In this document: one piece after another, positions 6,586-14,206 of the stretch
Layout of the letters: the number at the start of each line of letters is the position of its first letter
Position numbering within the stretch: position 1 is the stretch's first letter
Assembly: GCA_009919985.1 (NCBI GenBank)
Contig: RGAX01000014.1
Location: 1-23,001 of the forward strand
Reading direction: 5' to 3'
Origin: Opitutaceae bacterium
GTDB lineage: Bacteria > Verrucomicrobiota > Verrucomicrobiia > Opitutales > Opitutaceae
DNA length: 23,001 bases
The notes under the pieces: generated by a model
What the model saw: only the letters and a program-made list of their open reading frames with translations
What the model was told of the DNA's origin: nothing
The model's database searches: none
Program-made: the position numbers and the translations under genes

Positions 6586-8343
6586 ATGCATAGTTTCTCC
6601 GAGCAATGTCTCGATATGGCCCGCTCAATGTTGGGCCACAACCTCGATTCCATTCAGCCTGACGGCACCATTCTGCCCGCCAACGGCGAGCTCTCTCGAG
6701 CCGATGAACCCGGCCACGTCGCACTCGCCCTCGGCGAATACTACCGCGCGACCGGCGAGACCACCCTCAAGGGCTACGACATCGTCGACCTCGCCGCTCG
6801 CTGCATCACCGCGCAGATGTTCACCGAGCCCCCAGCTGAAAATGGCCTCGCCTACGCCGCGCTCGGCCTTCTCTGCTTCGGTCCCTCCAAAGAACGTAAT
6901 CCCGTCTGGGAACGCCTCGTCGACGAGACCCGTGAACGCATCGATAAAGCCCTCCTCCACCGCTCAGACTACGACAACCACTGGCAGGCCTTCAACGTCG
7001 CCAAAGCCGTCGCCCGTTTCTCCCTCGGTCTTTCCAAAAAAGACGAAACCTCGCGCCTCATCGAGCGCATGGTCGAGCGCATGACCGCCACCAGCACCGC
7101 CGGCTTCTTCGACGACGCCACCCCCACCGGCCTCGGTGGTAACTTCAATTTGTACGGCGTGATGAGCTTCGTTTTCATCCGCTCCTCGCTTCAGCTCCAC
7201 GCCAACAGCGGCGTGCGCGACCGCAAGCTGCCCACCCTCCGCACCTACGCGGAAAAATACATTAAGATGATGCCCGACCTCGTCCGCAACGACGGGCTAG
7301 GCTGGGCCTTCGGCCGCGCCGCCGGTGCTTACGGCCAGATGCACTGTATCAGCCTGATCCTTCAGGGCCTACGCGACGGCTGGATCGCTGACGACCAGAA
7401 AATCAAATACTACGACATCCTGCGTCGTTTGTTCATGTTTTTCTACCAGACCTACTTAGATCAAGATCACGGCTTCCTCGACCTCCGCGACGCCGAACGA
7501 ACCGCCTACGATGCGCACACCACGCGCATGGCCAACTTTGACGCCGCTCGCTATCTCTGCCAGTGGTCACGTCTCGCCAAGACCATCCAGATGCCTGCCG
7601 GTGGCCCGAAGGTTGAACCCGCGCGCACCAGCGGCCGCTACGTAATTTTCGACAAAAGTAACCGCAAAGAACAAGGTCTCTTTCTTTATCGCGATGTCGA
7701 TAGCGGCATTCAGATGCAGATACCGCTCGTCAGCTCCGGCGGCCATCTCTCGGCTGACACGCTGCCGTTCCCGCATTGCCCCGGCGTCTTCGATTGGCCC
7801 AACAACGTCTACGCGCCCATTATGGTGCCCGAACTCACCTTCGGCAAAGACGTCACCATTCCTGCCTTCTACGGCAAGAACTGCGTTACTGGCCTGGGCC
7901 TCAAAAACGCCTTCTACTTCCGCTACGAACAGCCCGAACTGGTTAACACTAACGAGGAATTGGTCAAAAATCTAGGCAGCGTGAAAGTCCAGTGGACCTT
8001 CACCGGCACCAAGATCAGCTGCGAATTCGCCTATACCGTAAAGCAGCAGGTCACGCTGGATAAATTCCGCTACACGCTCGCCATCGCGGCGCCGCACTCG
8101 AAATACCACGTCGTCGGCGCCCTCGCCCTCGGCCAACAAGGTCACCGCTGCACCGTCGCCAAAGACGATTTCCAAGCCGTCTGGCAAGAGACCGAAGTCG
8201 TCAGTAACGATCCGACCTACCGCACCAACTACGGCAAGATTCACTTCCTGCAACACCTCGTGCGCGATCACCCACTGGTCATGCGTCCAGGCAACGTCTA
8301 TCGCCTCGCCGTCAACTTCGATCCCGACATCGCGCACGTCTAA
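6586..8343 (+). CDS. Conserved hypothetical protein, probable alpha/alpha-toroid plus beta-sandwich
   Basis: I do not recognise this 585-residue protein. It has no signal peptide or membrane segment, so it is probably cytoplasmic. Residues 1 to about 340 are helical with repeating helix pairs (AYAALGLLCFG, NHWQAFNVAKAVARFSLG, GWAFGRAAGAYGQMHC, MANFDAARYLCQWSR), a pattern that resembles alpha/alpha-toroid glycosidases and polysaccharide lyases such as the heparinase-like and DUF2264 groups. Residues about 349-585 are beta-rich with many aromatics, which suggests an appended beta-sandwich. No catalytic residues can be named with confidence. It lies 91 nt after rho, in the same direction, and ends at a strong terminator, so it may be read from the rho promoter. 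A carbohydrate-active role is inference from fold impression only. Confidence 0.75.
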   Translation: MHSFSEQCLDMARSMLGHNLDSIQPDGTILPANGELSRADEPGHVALALGEYYRATGETTLKGYDIVDLAARCITAQMFTEPPAENGLAYAALGLLCFGPSKERNPVWERLVDETRERIDKALLHRSDYDNHWQAFNVAKAVARFSLGLSKKDETSRLIERMVERMTATSTAGFFDDATPTGLGGNFNLYGVMSFVFIRSSLQLHANSGVRDRKLPTLRTYAEKYIKMMPDLVRNDGLGWAFGRAAGAYGQMHCISLILQGLRDGWIADDQKIKYYDILRRLFMFFYQTYLDQDHGFLDLRDAERTAYDAHTTRMANFDAARYLCQWSRLAKTIQMPAGGPKVEPARTSGRYVIFDKSNRKEQGLFLYRDVDSGIQMQIPLVSSGGHLSADTLPFPHCPGVFDWPNNVYAPIMVPELTFGKDVTIPAFYGKNCVTGLGLKNAFYFRYEQPELVNTNEELVKNLGSVKVQWTFTGTKISCEFAYTVKQQVTLDKFRYTLAIAAPHSKYHVVGALALGQQGHRCTVAKDDFQAVWQETEVVSNDPTYRTNYGKIHFLQHLVRDHPLVMRPGNVYRLAVNFDPDIAHV

Positions 8344-8370
8344 ACCACTCGCAGTCGGCTCGCCCGAGCG

Positions 8371-8402
8371 AAAGACGCACCGCAACGTGCGTCTTTCTTT
8401 TT
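8371..8402 (+). terminator. Intrinsic terminator after the 585-residue gene
   Basis: Stem AAAGACGCAC (8371-8380) and GTGCGTCTTT (8387-8396) with loop CGCAAC, followed by C and five T. It lies 27 nt after the stop codon of the hypothetical gene. The GTG of the longest possible hisF reading (8387) sits in its right arm, which argues against that start. Confidence 0.88.
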
Positions 8403-8446
8403 GCTCCGCTCCCTCCGCTGCTCATTCTTGGATCACGCCCACTACC

Positions 8447-9208
8447 ATGCTCTCCCGCCGCATCATCCCCTGCCTCGACGTCAATGCCGGCCGCGTCGTC
8501 AAAGGTGTGAAATTTCAACAACTCCGCGACGCCGGCGACCCTGTCGAATCTGCCAAAGCCTACGACGCCCAAGGCGCCGACGAACTCGTGTTCCTCGACA
8601 TCACCGCCTCCAGCGACGGCCGCAGCATCATGCACGAGGTCGTCGCCGCCACCGCCGAGCAATGCTTCATGCCCCTCACCGTCGGCGGTGGCCTCCGCAC
8701 CGTGGCCGACATCGAAGCCATGCTCAAATCCGGCGCCGACAAAGTCTCCCTCAACACCGCCGCCATCAAGGACCCCGAACTCATCCGCCGCGCCTCCGAC
8801 CGCTTCGGCGCCCAATGCATCGTCCTCGCCATCGACGCCAAACGCGAACCCGACGGCAAATCCTGGCGCGTCTACACCCACGGCGGCCGCAACCCCACCG
8901 AACTCGACGCCGTCGCCTGGGCCCGCCTCGCCACTGAACTCGGCGCCGGAGAAATTTTACTCACCAGCATGGACGCCGATGGCACCCAAGCCGGTTACGA
9001 CTGCGCCCTCACCCGCGCGGTCAGCGACGCAGTCCCCGTGCCCGTGATCGCCAGCGGTGGCGCCGGCCAACTTTCCCATTTTTCCGACGTCCTAGCCGCC
9101 GGTCGCGCCAGCGCCGTGCTCGCGGCCAGCCTCTTTCACTTTGGAACTCTCACCATCCCTCAGGTAAAAACCTACCTCAGCGACCGCGGCGTCCCCGTGC
9201 GCCGCTGA
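8447..9208 (+). CDS. hisF: Imidazole glycerol phosphate synthase subunit HisF
   Basis: A 253-residue (beta/alpha)8 barrel. It is the cyclase subunit of IGP synthase, which uses ammonia from HisH to convert PRFAR to imidazole glycerol phosphate and AICAR in histidine biosynthesis. From the ATG at 8447 the protein begins MLSRRIIPCLDV, which puts the two catalytic aspartates at their family positions, Asp11 (CLDV) and Asp130 (LAIDAKR), with Lys19 also in place. Phosphate-site glycines appear in TVGGGLRT and VIASGGAG. The frame extends upstream to a GTG at 8387, but that codon is inside a terminator stem. No other histidine gene lies in the window, so hisF is detached from hisH and hisA here. The 103-nt gap to prfC shows no terminator, so the two may be co-transcribed. 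Confidence 0.97.
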   Translation: MLSRRIIPCLDVNAGRVVKGVKFQQLRDAGDPVESAKAYDAQGADELVFLDITASSDGRSIMHEVVAATAEQCFMPLTVGGGLRTVADIEAMLKSGADKVSLNTAAIKDPELIRRASDRFGAQCIVLAIDAKREPDGKSWRVYTHGGRNPTELDAVAWARLATELGAGEILLTSMDADGTQAGYDCALTRAVSDAVPVPVIASGGAGQLSHFSDVLAAGRASAVLAASLFHFGTLTIPQVKTYLSDRGVPVRR

Positions 9209-9311
9209 TTCATCACCCTCAACTGCAATCTATAATCGCGCCCGCGCGACGCCTCGGCCACACTTTCGTCTTCCCCCTGCGCCCAGCGTCCGATTCCCTC
9301 TTCCTTTAGCC

Positions 9312-10955
9312 ATGACGCCCGTCCAGGAAATCGCCCGCCGCCGTACCTTCGCGATCATCTCGCACCCCGATGCGGGTAAAACCACCCTCACGGAGAAATT
9401 CCTGCTTTACGGAAACGCCATTCATCTCGCCGGAGCCGTCAAAGACCGTAAAAACCAGCGCGCCACCGCCTCTGACTGGATGGAACTCGAGAAACAACGC
9501 GGCATCTCGATCAGCTCCACCGTCCTCCAATTCGATTACGCCGGCTGCGCGGTTAACCTCCTCGACACGCCCGGCCATAAAGATTTCTCCGAAGACACCT
9601 ACCGCGTCCTCACCGCCGTCGACGCCGCCCTCATGGTTATCGACGCCGCTAAAGGCGTGGAAACCCAGACTCGTAAACTCTTTGAAGTCTGCCGCCGCCG
9701 CGGCGTCCCGATCTTCACCTTCATGAACAAGTGCGATCGGCCCACGCGCAGCCCGATCGACTTGCTGGATGAATTGGAAAACGTCCTCGGCCTTAAATCA
9801 TGCCCCGTAATCTGGCCCCTCGGCAATGGCCCTCAATTCCGCGGCGTCTTCGATCGCCGCACCCGCGAAGTCCATCTGTTTGAGCGCGTCCCCGGTGGTA
9901 AATTCCAAGCTCCTGTCAGCGTCACCGATCTCGATGATCCCGTAGTCCGCGCCAAGATGGACGATGACACCTATCGCGACGTCAAAGACCAGCTCGAGAT
10001 GCTTGACGGCGCCGGTCATCCCTTCGACCTCGCCGCCGTCCAAGCCGGCCAACAAACGCCCGTGTATTTTGGCAGCGCCGTAAATAATTTCGGCATCCAG
10101 CTGCTGCTCGACGGCTTTCTCAAAGACTCCGTTCCGCCCGCGCCGCGCAAATCCGTCACGGTCACCGTTCCCGGCCTCCCCCAGCCCACGGTCGCTCGCG
10201 AAGTGCCCGTAACTGACGCAAAATTTTCCGGCTTCATCTTCAAGATTCAGGCCAATATGGATGCGAAACACCGCGACCGAATCGCGTTTCTACGCGTCTG
10301 CTCCGGCAAGTTCGATCGCGATATGGTCGTCACCCACCAACGCACCGGCAAATCCGTTCGCCTTTCCTCCTCACACAAACTCTTCGGCCGCGAACGCGAA
10401 ACCGTGGATGAAGCTTGGCCCGGCGACGTCATCGGCCTTGTAGGTCACAGCGAGTTCGGTATCGGCGATACCCTTACTACCGACCGCAACATTTACTACG
10501 ACGAGATCCCTCGCTTCCCCTCGGAAGTCTTCACCTACATTTCCAATCCCAACACCGGCGATGCGAAAAAGTACCGCGCCGGCCTTGAGCAACTCCTTCA
10601 AGAAGGCGTCGTCCAATCCTTCACCGCCAAGAACGCTCCCCCAGGCGCCACGCTGCTCGCCGCCGTCGGCCCACTCCAATTCGAAGTCGTGCAATGGCGC
10701 CTCCAATCCGAATACAACGCCGAATCCCGCCTCACCCCGACGCCGTGGACTGTCCTGCGCTGGCTTAAACTTCCTGACGATGCCACGGCCAAGAACTTTG
10801 ATTACTCCCGCCTCATCATCGCAACCGGCGTGAGCTTCGGCACCGACAAATTCGACAACCCCATTGCCCTCTTCCCCAACGATTGGACGATGCGCTACTT
10901 CGTGGAGAAAAATCCCGAGATCAAACTTCTCGAGCTACCACCCGAGCAGGGGTGA
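9312..10955 (+). CDS. prfC: Peptide chain release factor 3 (RF3)
   Basis: A 547-residue translational GTPase that removes RF1 or RF2 from the ribosome after peptide release. G motifs are clear: P-loop SHPDAGKTT (residues 17-25), the switch I region ending RGISISSTV, DTPGH (85-89) and NKCD (139-142). The characteristic ATASDWMELEKQRGISI stretch separates RF3 from EF-G, LepA and TypA. Length is slightly above the E. coli protein (529). Residues about 290 onward give the beta-barrel domain II and the C-terminal domain with GPLQFEVVQWRLQSEY. The ATG at 9312 is followed at once by the conserved EIARRRTFAIISHPD start, so the start is secure. A hairpin without a U tract overlaps its stop codon. Confidence 0.96.
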   Translation: MTPVQEIARRRTFAIISHPDAGKTTLTEKFLLYGNAIHLAGAVKDRKNQRATASDWMELEKQRGISISSTVLQFDYAGCAVNLLDTPGHKDFSEDTYRVLTAVDAALMVIDAAKGVETQTRKLFEVCRRRGVPIFTFMNKCDRPTRSPIDLLDELENVLGLKSCPVIWPLGNGPQFRGVFDRRTREVHLFERVPGGKFQAPVSVTDLDDPVVRAKMDDDTYRDVKDQLEMLDGAGHPFDLAAVQAGQQTPVYFGSAVNNFGIQLLLDGFLKDSVPPAPRKSVTVTVPGLPQPTVAREVPVTDAKFSGFIFKIQANMDAKHRDRIAFLRVCSGKFDRDMVVTHQRTGKSVRLSSSHKLFGRERETVDEAWPGDVIGLVGHSEFGIGDTLTTDRNIYYDEIPRFPSEVFTYISNPNTGDAKKYRAGLEQLLQEGVVQSFTAKNAPPGATLLAAVGPLQFEVVQWRLQSEYNAESRLTPTPWTVLRWLKLPDDATAKNFDYSRLIIATGVSFGTDKFDNPIALFPNDWTMRYFVEKNPEIKLLELPPEQG

Positions 10956-10970
10956 AGCCTAGCTTCACCC
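10950..10970 (+). terminator. Hairpin at the prfC stop codon, no U tract
   Basis: GGGTGAAGC (10950-10958) and GCTTCACCC (10962-10970) form a perfect 9-bp stem with a 3-nt loop that includes the prfC TGA. The bases after it (ACAGCAGATC) are not T-rich, so it is not a standard intrinsic terminator. It may stabilise the mRNA 3' end or assist Rho-dependent termination. The rest of the gap to 11067 shows only an A-rich patch near 11020. Confidence 0.4.
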
Positions 10971-11067
10971 ACAGCAGATCCTCTTGGAAATCTCTGGTTA
11001 ACGTCGTCGGTCGTAGGCTAAAAAAAAACTAAAACAGGGTCTTCGGCGCCTCAGGTCATCCTCAGCC

Positions 11068-11682
11068 ATGAATACATGCTATATAAATGTGCGCATTCTC
11101 GCGTTAAGTCTGAGCCTTTTGATTATCCCATGCGCGGTGGCCACGACCGTTATCGCACCCACGTTTAACGAACTTGTAGCCCAATCCGAATCTGTCTTAT
11201 GGGGTGAAGTTACCGCAATTAACTGCGAACTCGTAACCCAGGGTAAGAGTCGGGCCATTTTCACCCGAGTCACCGTGACCGTGAGAGAACAGATCATCGG
11301 CACCAACCCCACGACGGTAACATTAGAGTTTCTGGGCGGCACCGTAGGGGAACTGACGATGGTGGTGGATGGCATGCCGCGTTTTACCCTCGGGCAAAAC
11401 GATATATTGTTCGTCCAAAACAACGGACGACAAATATGTCCTCTAGTCGGCATGGCGCACGGTCGCTACTCTATCGTGCGGGATCCTATCACCGGCACGG
11501 ATCGGGTAACCCGCGACAACGGTGCCACCCTCACTAATGTGGCCCAAGTCTCCCATCCACTCACACAGGGGACCTTAACCGATACCTTACAGCGCCTTGG
11601 CGGCACCCCACTCACCCCCGCCGCATTCATCGCGGAAATTCGCGCCGAGAAATCCCGCCAATTGCCCATCAACACCCGCTGA
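11068..11682 (+). CDS. Secreted hypothetical protein paired with a metalloprotease
   Basis: A 204-residue protein with a Sec signal peptide: polar start, hydrophobic ILALSLSLLIIPCAVA, then a likely cut before TTVIAP. The mature part has PTFNELVAQSESVLWGEVT, then a strand-rich segment IFTRVTVTVREQIIG, GGTVGELTMVVDGMPRFTLGQNDILFVQ and GRYSIVRDP. This resembles a family of secreted beta-barrel-like proteins that I recall next to matrixin-type proteases, but I cannot name the family. It precedes the metalloprotease start by only 4 nt, which strongly suggests a two-gene operon with coupled translation. Possible roles are inhibitor, chaperone or binding partner of the protease; none is proven by the sequence. 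The region 11683-11686 between the genes has no Shine-Dalgarno. Confidence 0.75.
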   Translation: MNTCYINVRILALSLSLLIIPCAVATTVIAPTFNELVAQSESVLWGEVTAINCELVTQGKSRAIFTRVTVTVREQIIGTNPTTVTLEFLGGTVGELTMVVDGMPRFTLGQNDILFVQNNGRQICPLVGMAHGRYSIVRDPITGTDRVTRDNGATLTNVAQVSHPLTQGTLTDTLQRLGGTPLTPAAFIAEIRAEKSRQLPINTR

Positions 11683-11686
11683 TTCT

Positions 11687-13933
11687 GTGCACAAGCTGCT
11701 CTGCTTCTTTTCGTGTTTAGCGCTCGCAGGTCTACTGTCAGCCCCCTGCCTACACGCCTTCACCACCACCAGCGGCAGCGCAGTTTGGCCGGATGGGGCC
11801 ATTGTGATGAACCTGCAGCTGTCGCCAAATGCGCCCCTGAGCGACGGCCAAGCCTCGTGGAATGCCGCCGCCGCCAAAATGCTCGCACTGTGGAACCAAC
11901 AACTCGTGCGAAGCACGTTTTATTGGACGAGCACCACGACCACCACACCCGCTAGCGGCAATCTCGCCAACGAAGTGATTTTTTCGGCCGATAATTTCGG
12001 CCGGGCTTTTGGCGATAGCACCCTAGCCGTAACCAGCTCATTTCGCATCGGCACCCGCATCATCGAAGCCGACGTTACGTTTAACACCAAATACAAATGG
12101 GATTCCTACTCTGGGCCCCTCCGTGGCACTAGCGGCGTCAACGCCGAATTCTCGCGCGTCGCTCTGCATGAATTTGGCCATGTCATCGGCCTAAGTCATC
12201 CCGACCAAGCAGGCCAATTCGTCTCCGCGGTCATGAACAGCACCGCGGGCGATATCGACACCCTTACCGATGATGACAAATCCGGAGCCGCCTTTCTTTA
12301 CGCGGCTAACGCAGGCACCATCGCCCCGTCTTTACTCATTGCTCTTTATGATCAGAGCCCACTCAAGGGCGATAGCGTGGAGTTCAGTGTCAGTGTGAGC
12401 GGGAGCGCACCGTTTTCATATCAATGGCGGCGAAACAACGTCGTCCAAGGAGTGAGCACCGCCAGTTTTATTCTCTCTGATATTTCCGCAGCCAGCGCCG
12501 GAACCTGGAGCGTGACAGTTACCAACAGCCGAGGCTCGGTCACCAGCTCGATGGTGCTCACCGTCACGGATACTTACGTCGCCCCCACTATTTCATCCGA
12601 TCCGGTTTCTGTGACCAGCTTACCGGGCCGAACAGTCGTATTCACGGTGGGCGCTAAAGGCAGCACTCCACGCGTTTACCAGTGGAAAAAAGACGGGGTG
12701 AATTACGGAAATTCTACTGCCAGTGACACCTTAACCATCGCTGATGTGCAACCAGCGGACGCCGGTCGCTACTCTGTCGTAGTCAGCAATAATGGCGGCA
12801 GCGTCACCAGCAAAGACGCCCTACTTACTATCAACGGGACAACCGCGGCCCCGAAATTTAGCTCCTCACCAGTATCCCAAACTATCTCCTCAGGCAGCAC
12901 CGTAGTCTTTACTGCCAGCGTTAGCGGCACCCCTACGCCCACTCTTAGTTGGCAGCGCAACGGCGTCGCAATTTCCGGCGCAACCCAGAACCCTCTTGTT
13001 CTCGCGAAAGCTTCCGCAGCACAAGCTGGAAGCTATACCTGTGTGGCCAGTAATTCAAGCGGCAGTGTCACGAGCAACCCTGCCATCCTCACGATTTCTT
13101 CGACCAATGATTTCGGTCGCTTAATCAATCTGTCCATTCTCACCAACCTGAGTGCAACCGAAAGTTATTTCACTCTTGGGGTAACTCTGGGCGGTGAAAA
13201 CACTCGTGGCACAAAACCTCTGCTCATCCGCGCGGCCGGGCCGGCGCTACGTGGTTTTGGTCTCGCCGATGTGCTACCTGATCCACGCCTCGAACTACTG
13301 TCCGGCAGCACCGTTATTGAGAGCAACGATAACTGGGCGGGAGCCGATAACTTAAAAAAGGCCTTCAGCACTGTAGGCGCCTTCAACTACGCCGAACCCA
13401 CGAGTAAGGACGCCGCTGTCTACAAATCCGACACCACGCTTGGTGGTTACACCATTCGCGTGGGCGACACCAACGGCGGTAGCGGTAGCGTGATAGCGGA
13501 AATTTACGACGCCACCTCAACCAGCAACTTTGTCGCCTCCACCCCAAGACTCATCAACCTAGCCGTGCTCAAACAAATGAGTGCTGATGCCATACTCACC
13601 ACCGGCTTTGTGATCGGGGGCAGTACCGCCAAAACCATGCTAATACGCGCCATCGGTCCTGGACTCACCGCACTCGGAGTGCCGGGGGTCATGGCTAACC
13701 CCAAACTAGATCTCTTCTCTGGCTCCGCCGTCATCGCCCGCAACGACAACTGGGATGGGCTCCCCCAACTCACCACGGTCGGCAATAGCGTGGGCGCTTT
13801 CGCCATCACTGACGCTAACAGTAACGATGCCATATTATTGATAACTTTGGCTCCCGGCAGCTATACGGCCCAACTTTCGGGCCTAAACGGCAGCAGTGGC
13901 CTAGCCCTACTTGAAGTTTACGAAGTCCCGTAA
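11687..13933 (+). CDS. Secreted matrixin-like zinc metalloprotease with three Ig-like domains and a duplicated C-terminal domain
   Basis: The frame opens at 11597 inside the upstream gene, but a GTG at 11687 yields a clean signal peptide (MHKLLCFFSCLALAGL then SAPCLHA, cut before FTTTSG), so I take this start (748 residues). The protease domain covers about residues 25-205. It has the metzincin zinc motif HEFGHVIGLSH (161-171; nt 12167-12199), with three His ligands and catalytic Glu162, and a Met-turn AVMNST (Met183). Three Ig-like domains follow (about 213-293, 300-382, 389-470), each with a YQW or SWQ core and an AGxxSVxVxN-type strand. Residues 478-612 and 621-748 are two copies of a domain starting RLINL, with a LLIRAAGPAL/MLIRAIGPGL strand. 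No sorting signal or membrane anchor is seen at the C-terminus (ends LLEVYEVP). Probably exported or surface-associated; the substrate is unknown. Confidence 0.88.
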   Translation: MHKLLCFFSCLALAGLLSAPCLHAFTTTSGSAVWPDGAIVMNLQLSPNAPLSDGQASWNAAAAKMLALWNQQLVRSTFYWTSTTTTTPASGNLANEVIFSADNFGRAFGDSTLAVTSSFRIGTRIIEADVTFNTKYKWDSYSGPLRGTSGVNAEFSRVALHEFGHVIGLSHPDQAGQFVSAVMNSTAGDIDTLTDDDKSGAAFLYAANAGTIAPSLLIALYDQSPLKGDSVEFSVSVSGSAPFSYQWRRNNVVQGVSTASFILSDISAASAGTWSVTVTNSRGSVTSSMVLTVTDTYVAPTISSDPVSVTSLPGRTVVFTVGAKGSTPRVYQWKKDGVNYGNSTASDTLTIADVQPADAGRYSVVVSNNGGSVTSKDALLTINGTTAAPKFSSSPVSQTISSGSTVVFTASVSGTPTPTLSWQRNGVAISGATQNPLVLAKASAAQAGSYTCVASNSSGSVTSNPAILTISSTNDFGRLINLSILTNLSATESYFTLGVTLGGENTRGTKPLLIRAAGPALRGFGLADVLPDPRLELLSGSTVIESNDNWAGADNLKKAFSTVGAFNYAEPTSKDAAVYKSDTTLGGYTIRVGDTNGGSGSVIAEIYDATSTSNFVASTPRLINLAVLKQMSADAILTTGFVIGGSTAKTMLIRAIGPGLTALGVPGVMANPKLDLFSGSAVIARNDNWDGLPQLTTVGNSVGAFAITDANSNDAILLITLAPGSYTAQLSGLNGSSGLALLEVYEVP
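13118..13930 (+). repeat. Duplicated C-terminal protein domain (two copies)
   Basis: The two copies begin at 13118 and 13547. Both read RLINL then a strand, an IR-x-xGP-x-L turn, an x-P-x-L-x-L-x-SGS-x-VI strand, a NDNW motif, and an end in EIYDA or EVYEV. The copies have diverged at DNA level, so the duplication is old and unlikely to recombine. I associate this domain with secreted Opitutaceae proteins but cannot give a family name. Confidence 0.7.
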
Positions 13934-13967
13934 ATTCACCTCCAGTTTACCTCACCCACCGCGGTGC

Positions 13968-13998
13968 TTGACTCACCCTCAACGCCGTGAAACATCTT
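13968..13998 (+). promoter_or_regulatory. Possible promoter for the 31-codon gene
   Basis: TTGACT (13968-13973) is a strong -35 match; CATCTT (13993-13998) is a weak -10 at 19-nt spacing. The 86-nt gap between the protease stop and the small gene also holds a 10-bp palindrome CACCGCGGTG (13957-13966). The assignment rests mostly on the -35 box. Confidence 0.25.
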
Positions 13999-14019
13999 AA
14001 GTTTTAACGCACACCAATC

Positions 14020-14115
14020 ATGGGCCAACAACTCAACAAGTACATCAAACGTAAACGCCGCTCCGCCTATCTCAAACGCAAGAAGGCCCGCACCAAGACC
14101 CCGGCTAAGAAGTAA
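14020..14115 (+). CDS. Very basic 31-residue peptide, putative ribosome-associated
   Basis: ATG at 14020 to TAA at 14113-14115 encodes 31 residues beginning MGQQLNKYIKRKRRSAYLKR and ending in a Lys/Thr/Pro/Ala tail. About 14 of the 31 residues are Lys or Arg, with no acidic residue. An intrinsic terminator follows 26 nt later, and a TTGACT box precedes it, so it looks like an independent transcription unit. Its composition is that of very small ribosomal proteins or rRNA-binding peptides, and the next gene, rimO, modifies ribosomal protein S12. I believe similar tiny proteins exist in related genomes but cannot name a family. A nucleic-acid-binding role is inference. It is shorter than usual gene-calling limits. 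Confidence 0.7.
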   Translation: MGQQLNKYIKRKRRSAYLKRKKARTKTPAKK

Positions 14116-14141
14116 CGCTCTTCCCCTAGGCTTAATCATTT

Positions 14142-14168
14142 AAACCGCGGCCCATGCCGCGGTTTTTT
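14142..14168 (+). terminator. Intrinsic terminator of the 31-codon gene
   Basis: AAACCGCGGC (14142-14151) and GCCGCGGTTT (14156-14165) form a perfect 10-bp stem with a CCAT loop, ending in a run of six T. It lies 26 nt after the TAA and 39 nt before the rimO ATG, so it separates the small gene from rimO. Confidence 0.9.
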
Positions 14169-14206
14169 ATTCACCCGGCTCAGACGTCCGCCCTTACTTT
14201 TAAGTC

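Noticed and set aside
8387..8446. Extended N-terminus of HisF from GTG 8387
   Set aside because: The start codon is inside a terminator stem, and the ATG at 8447 places Asp11 and Asp130 exactly.
11018..11032. A-rich run before the secreted-protein gene as a terminator or promoter
   Set aside because: No stem precedes it in the right orientation, and no -10/-35 pair at acceptable spacing was found.
11597..11686. Extended N-terminus of the metalloprotease
   Set aside because: It overlaps the upstream coding gene and puts a Pro/Ser-rich stretch before an ideal signal peptide. The GTG at 11687 is preferred.
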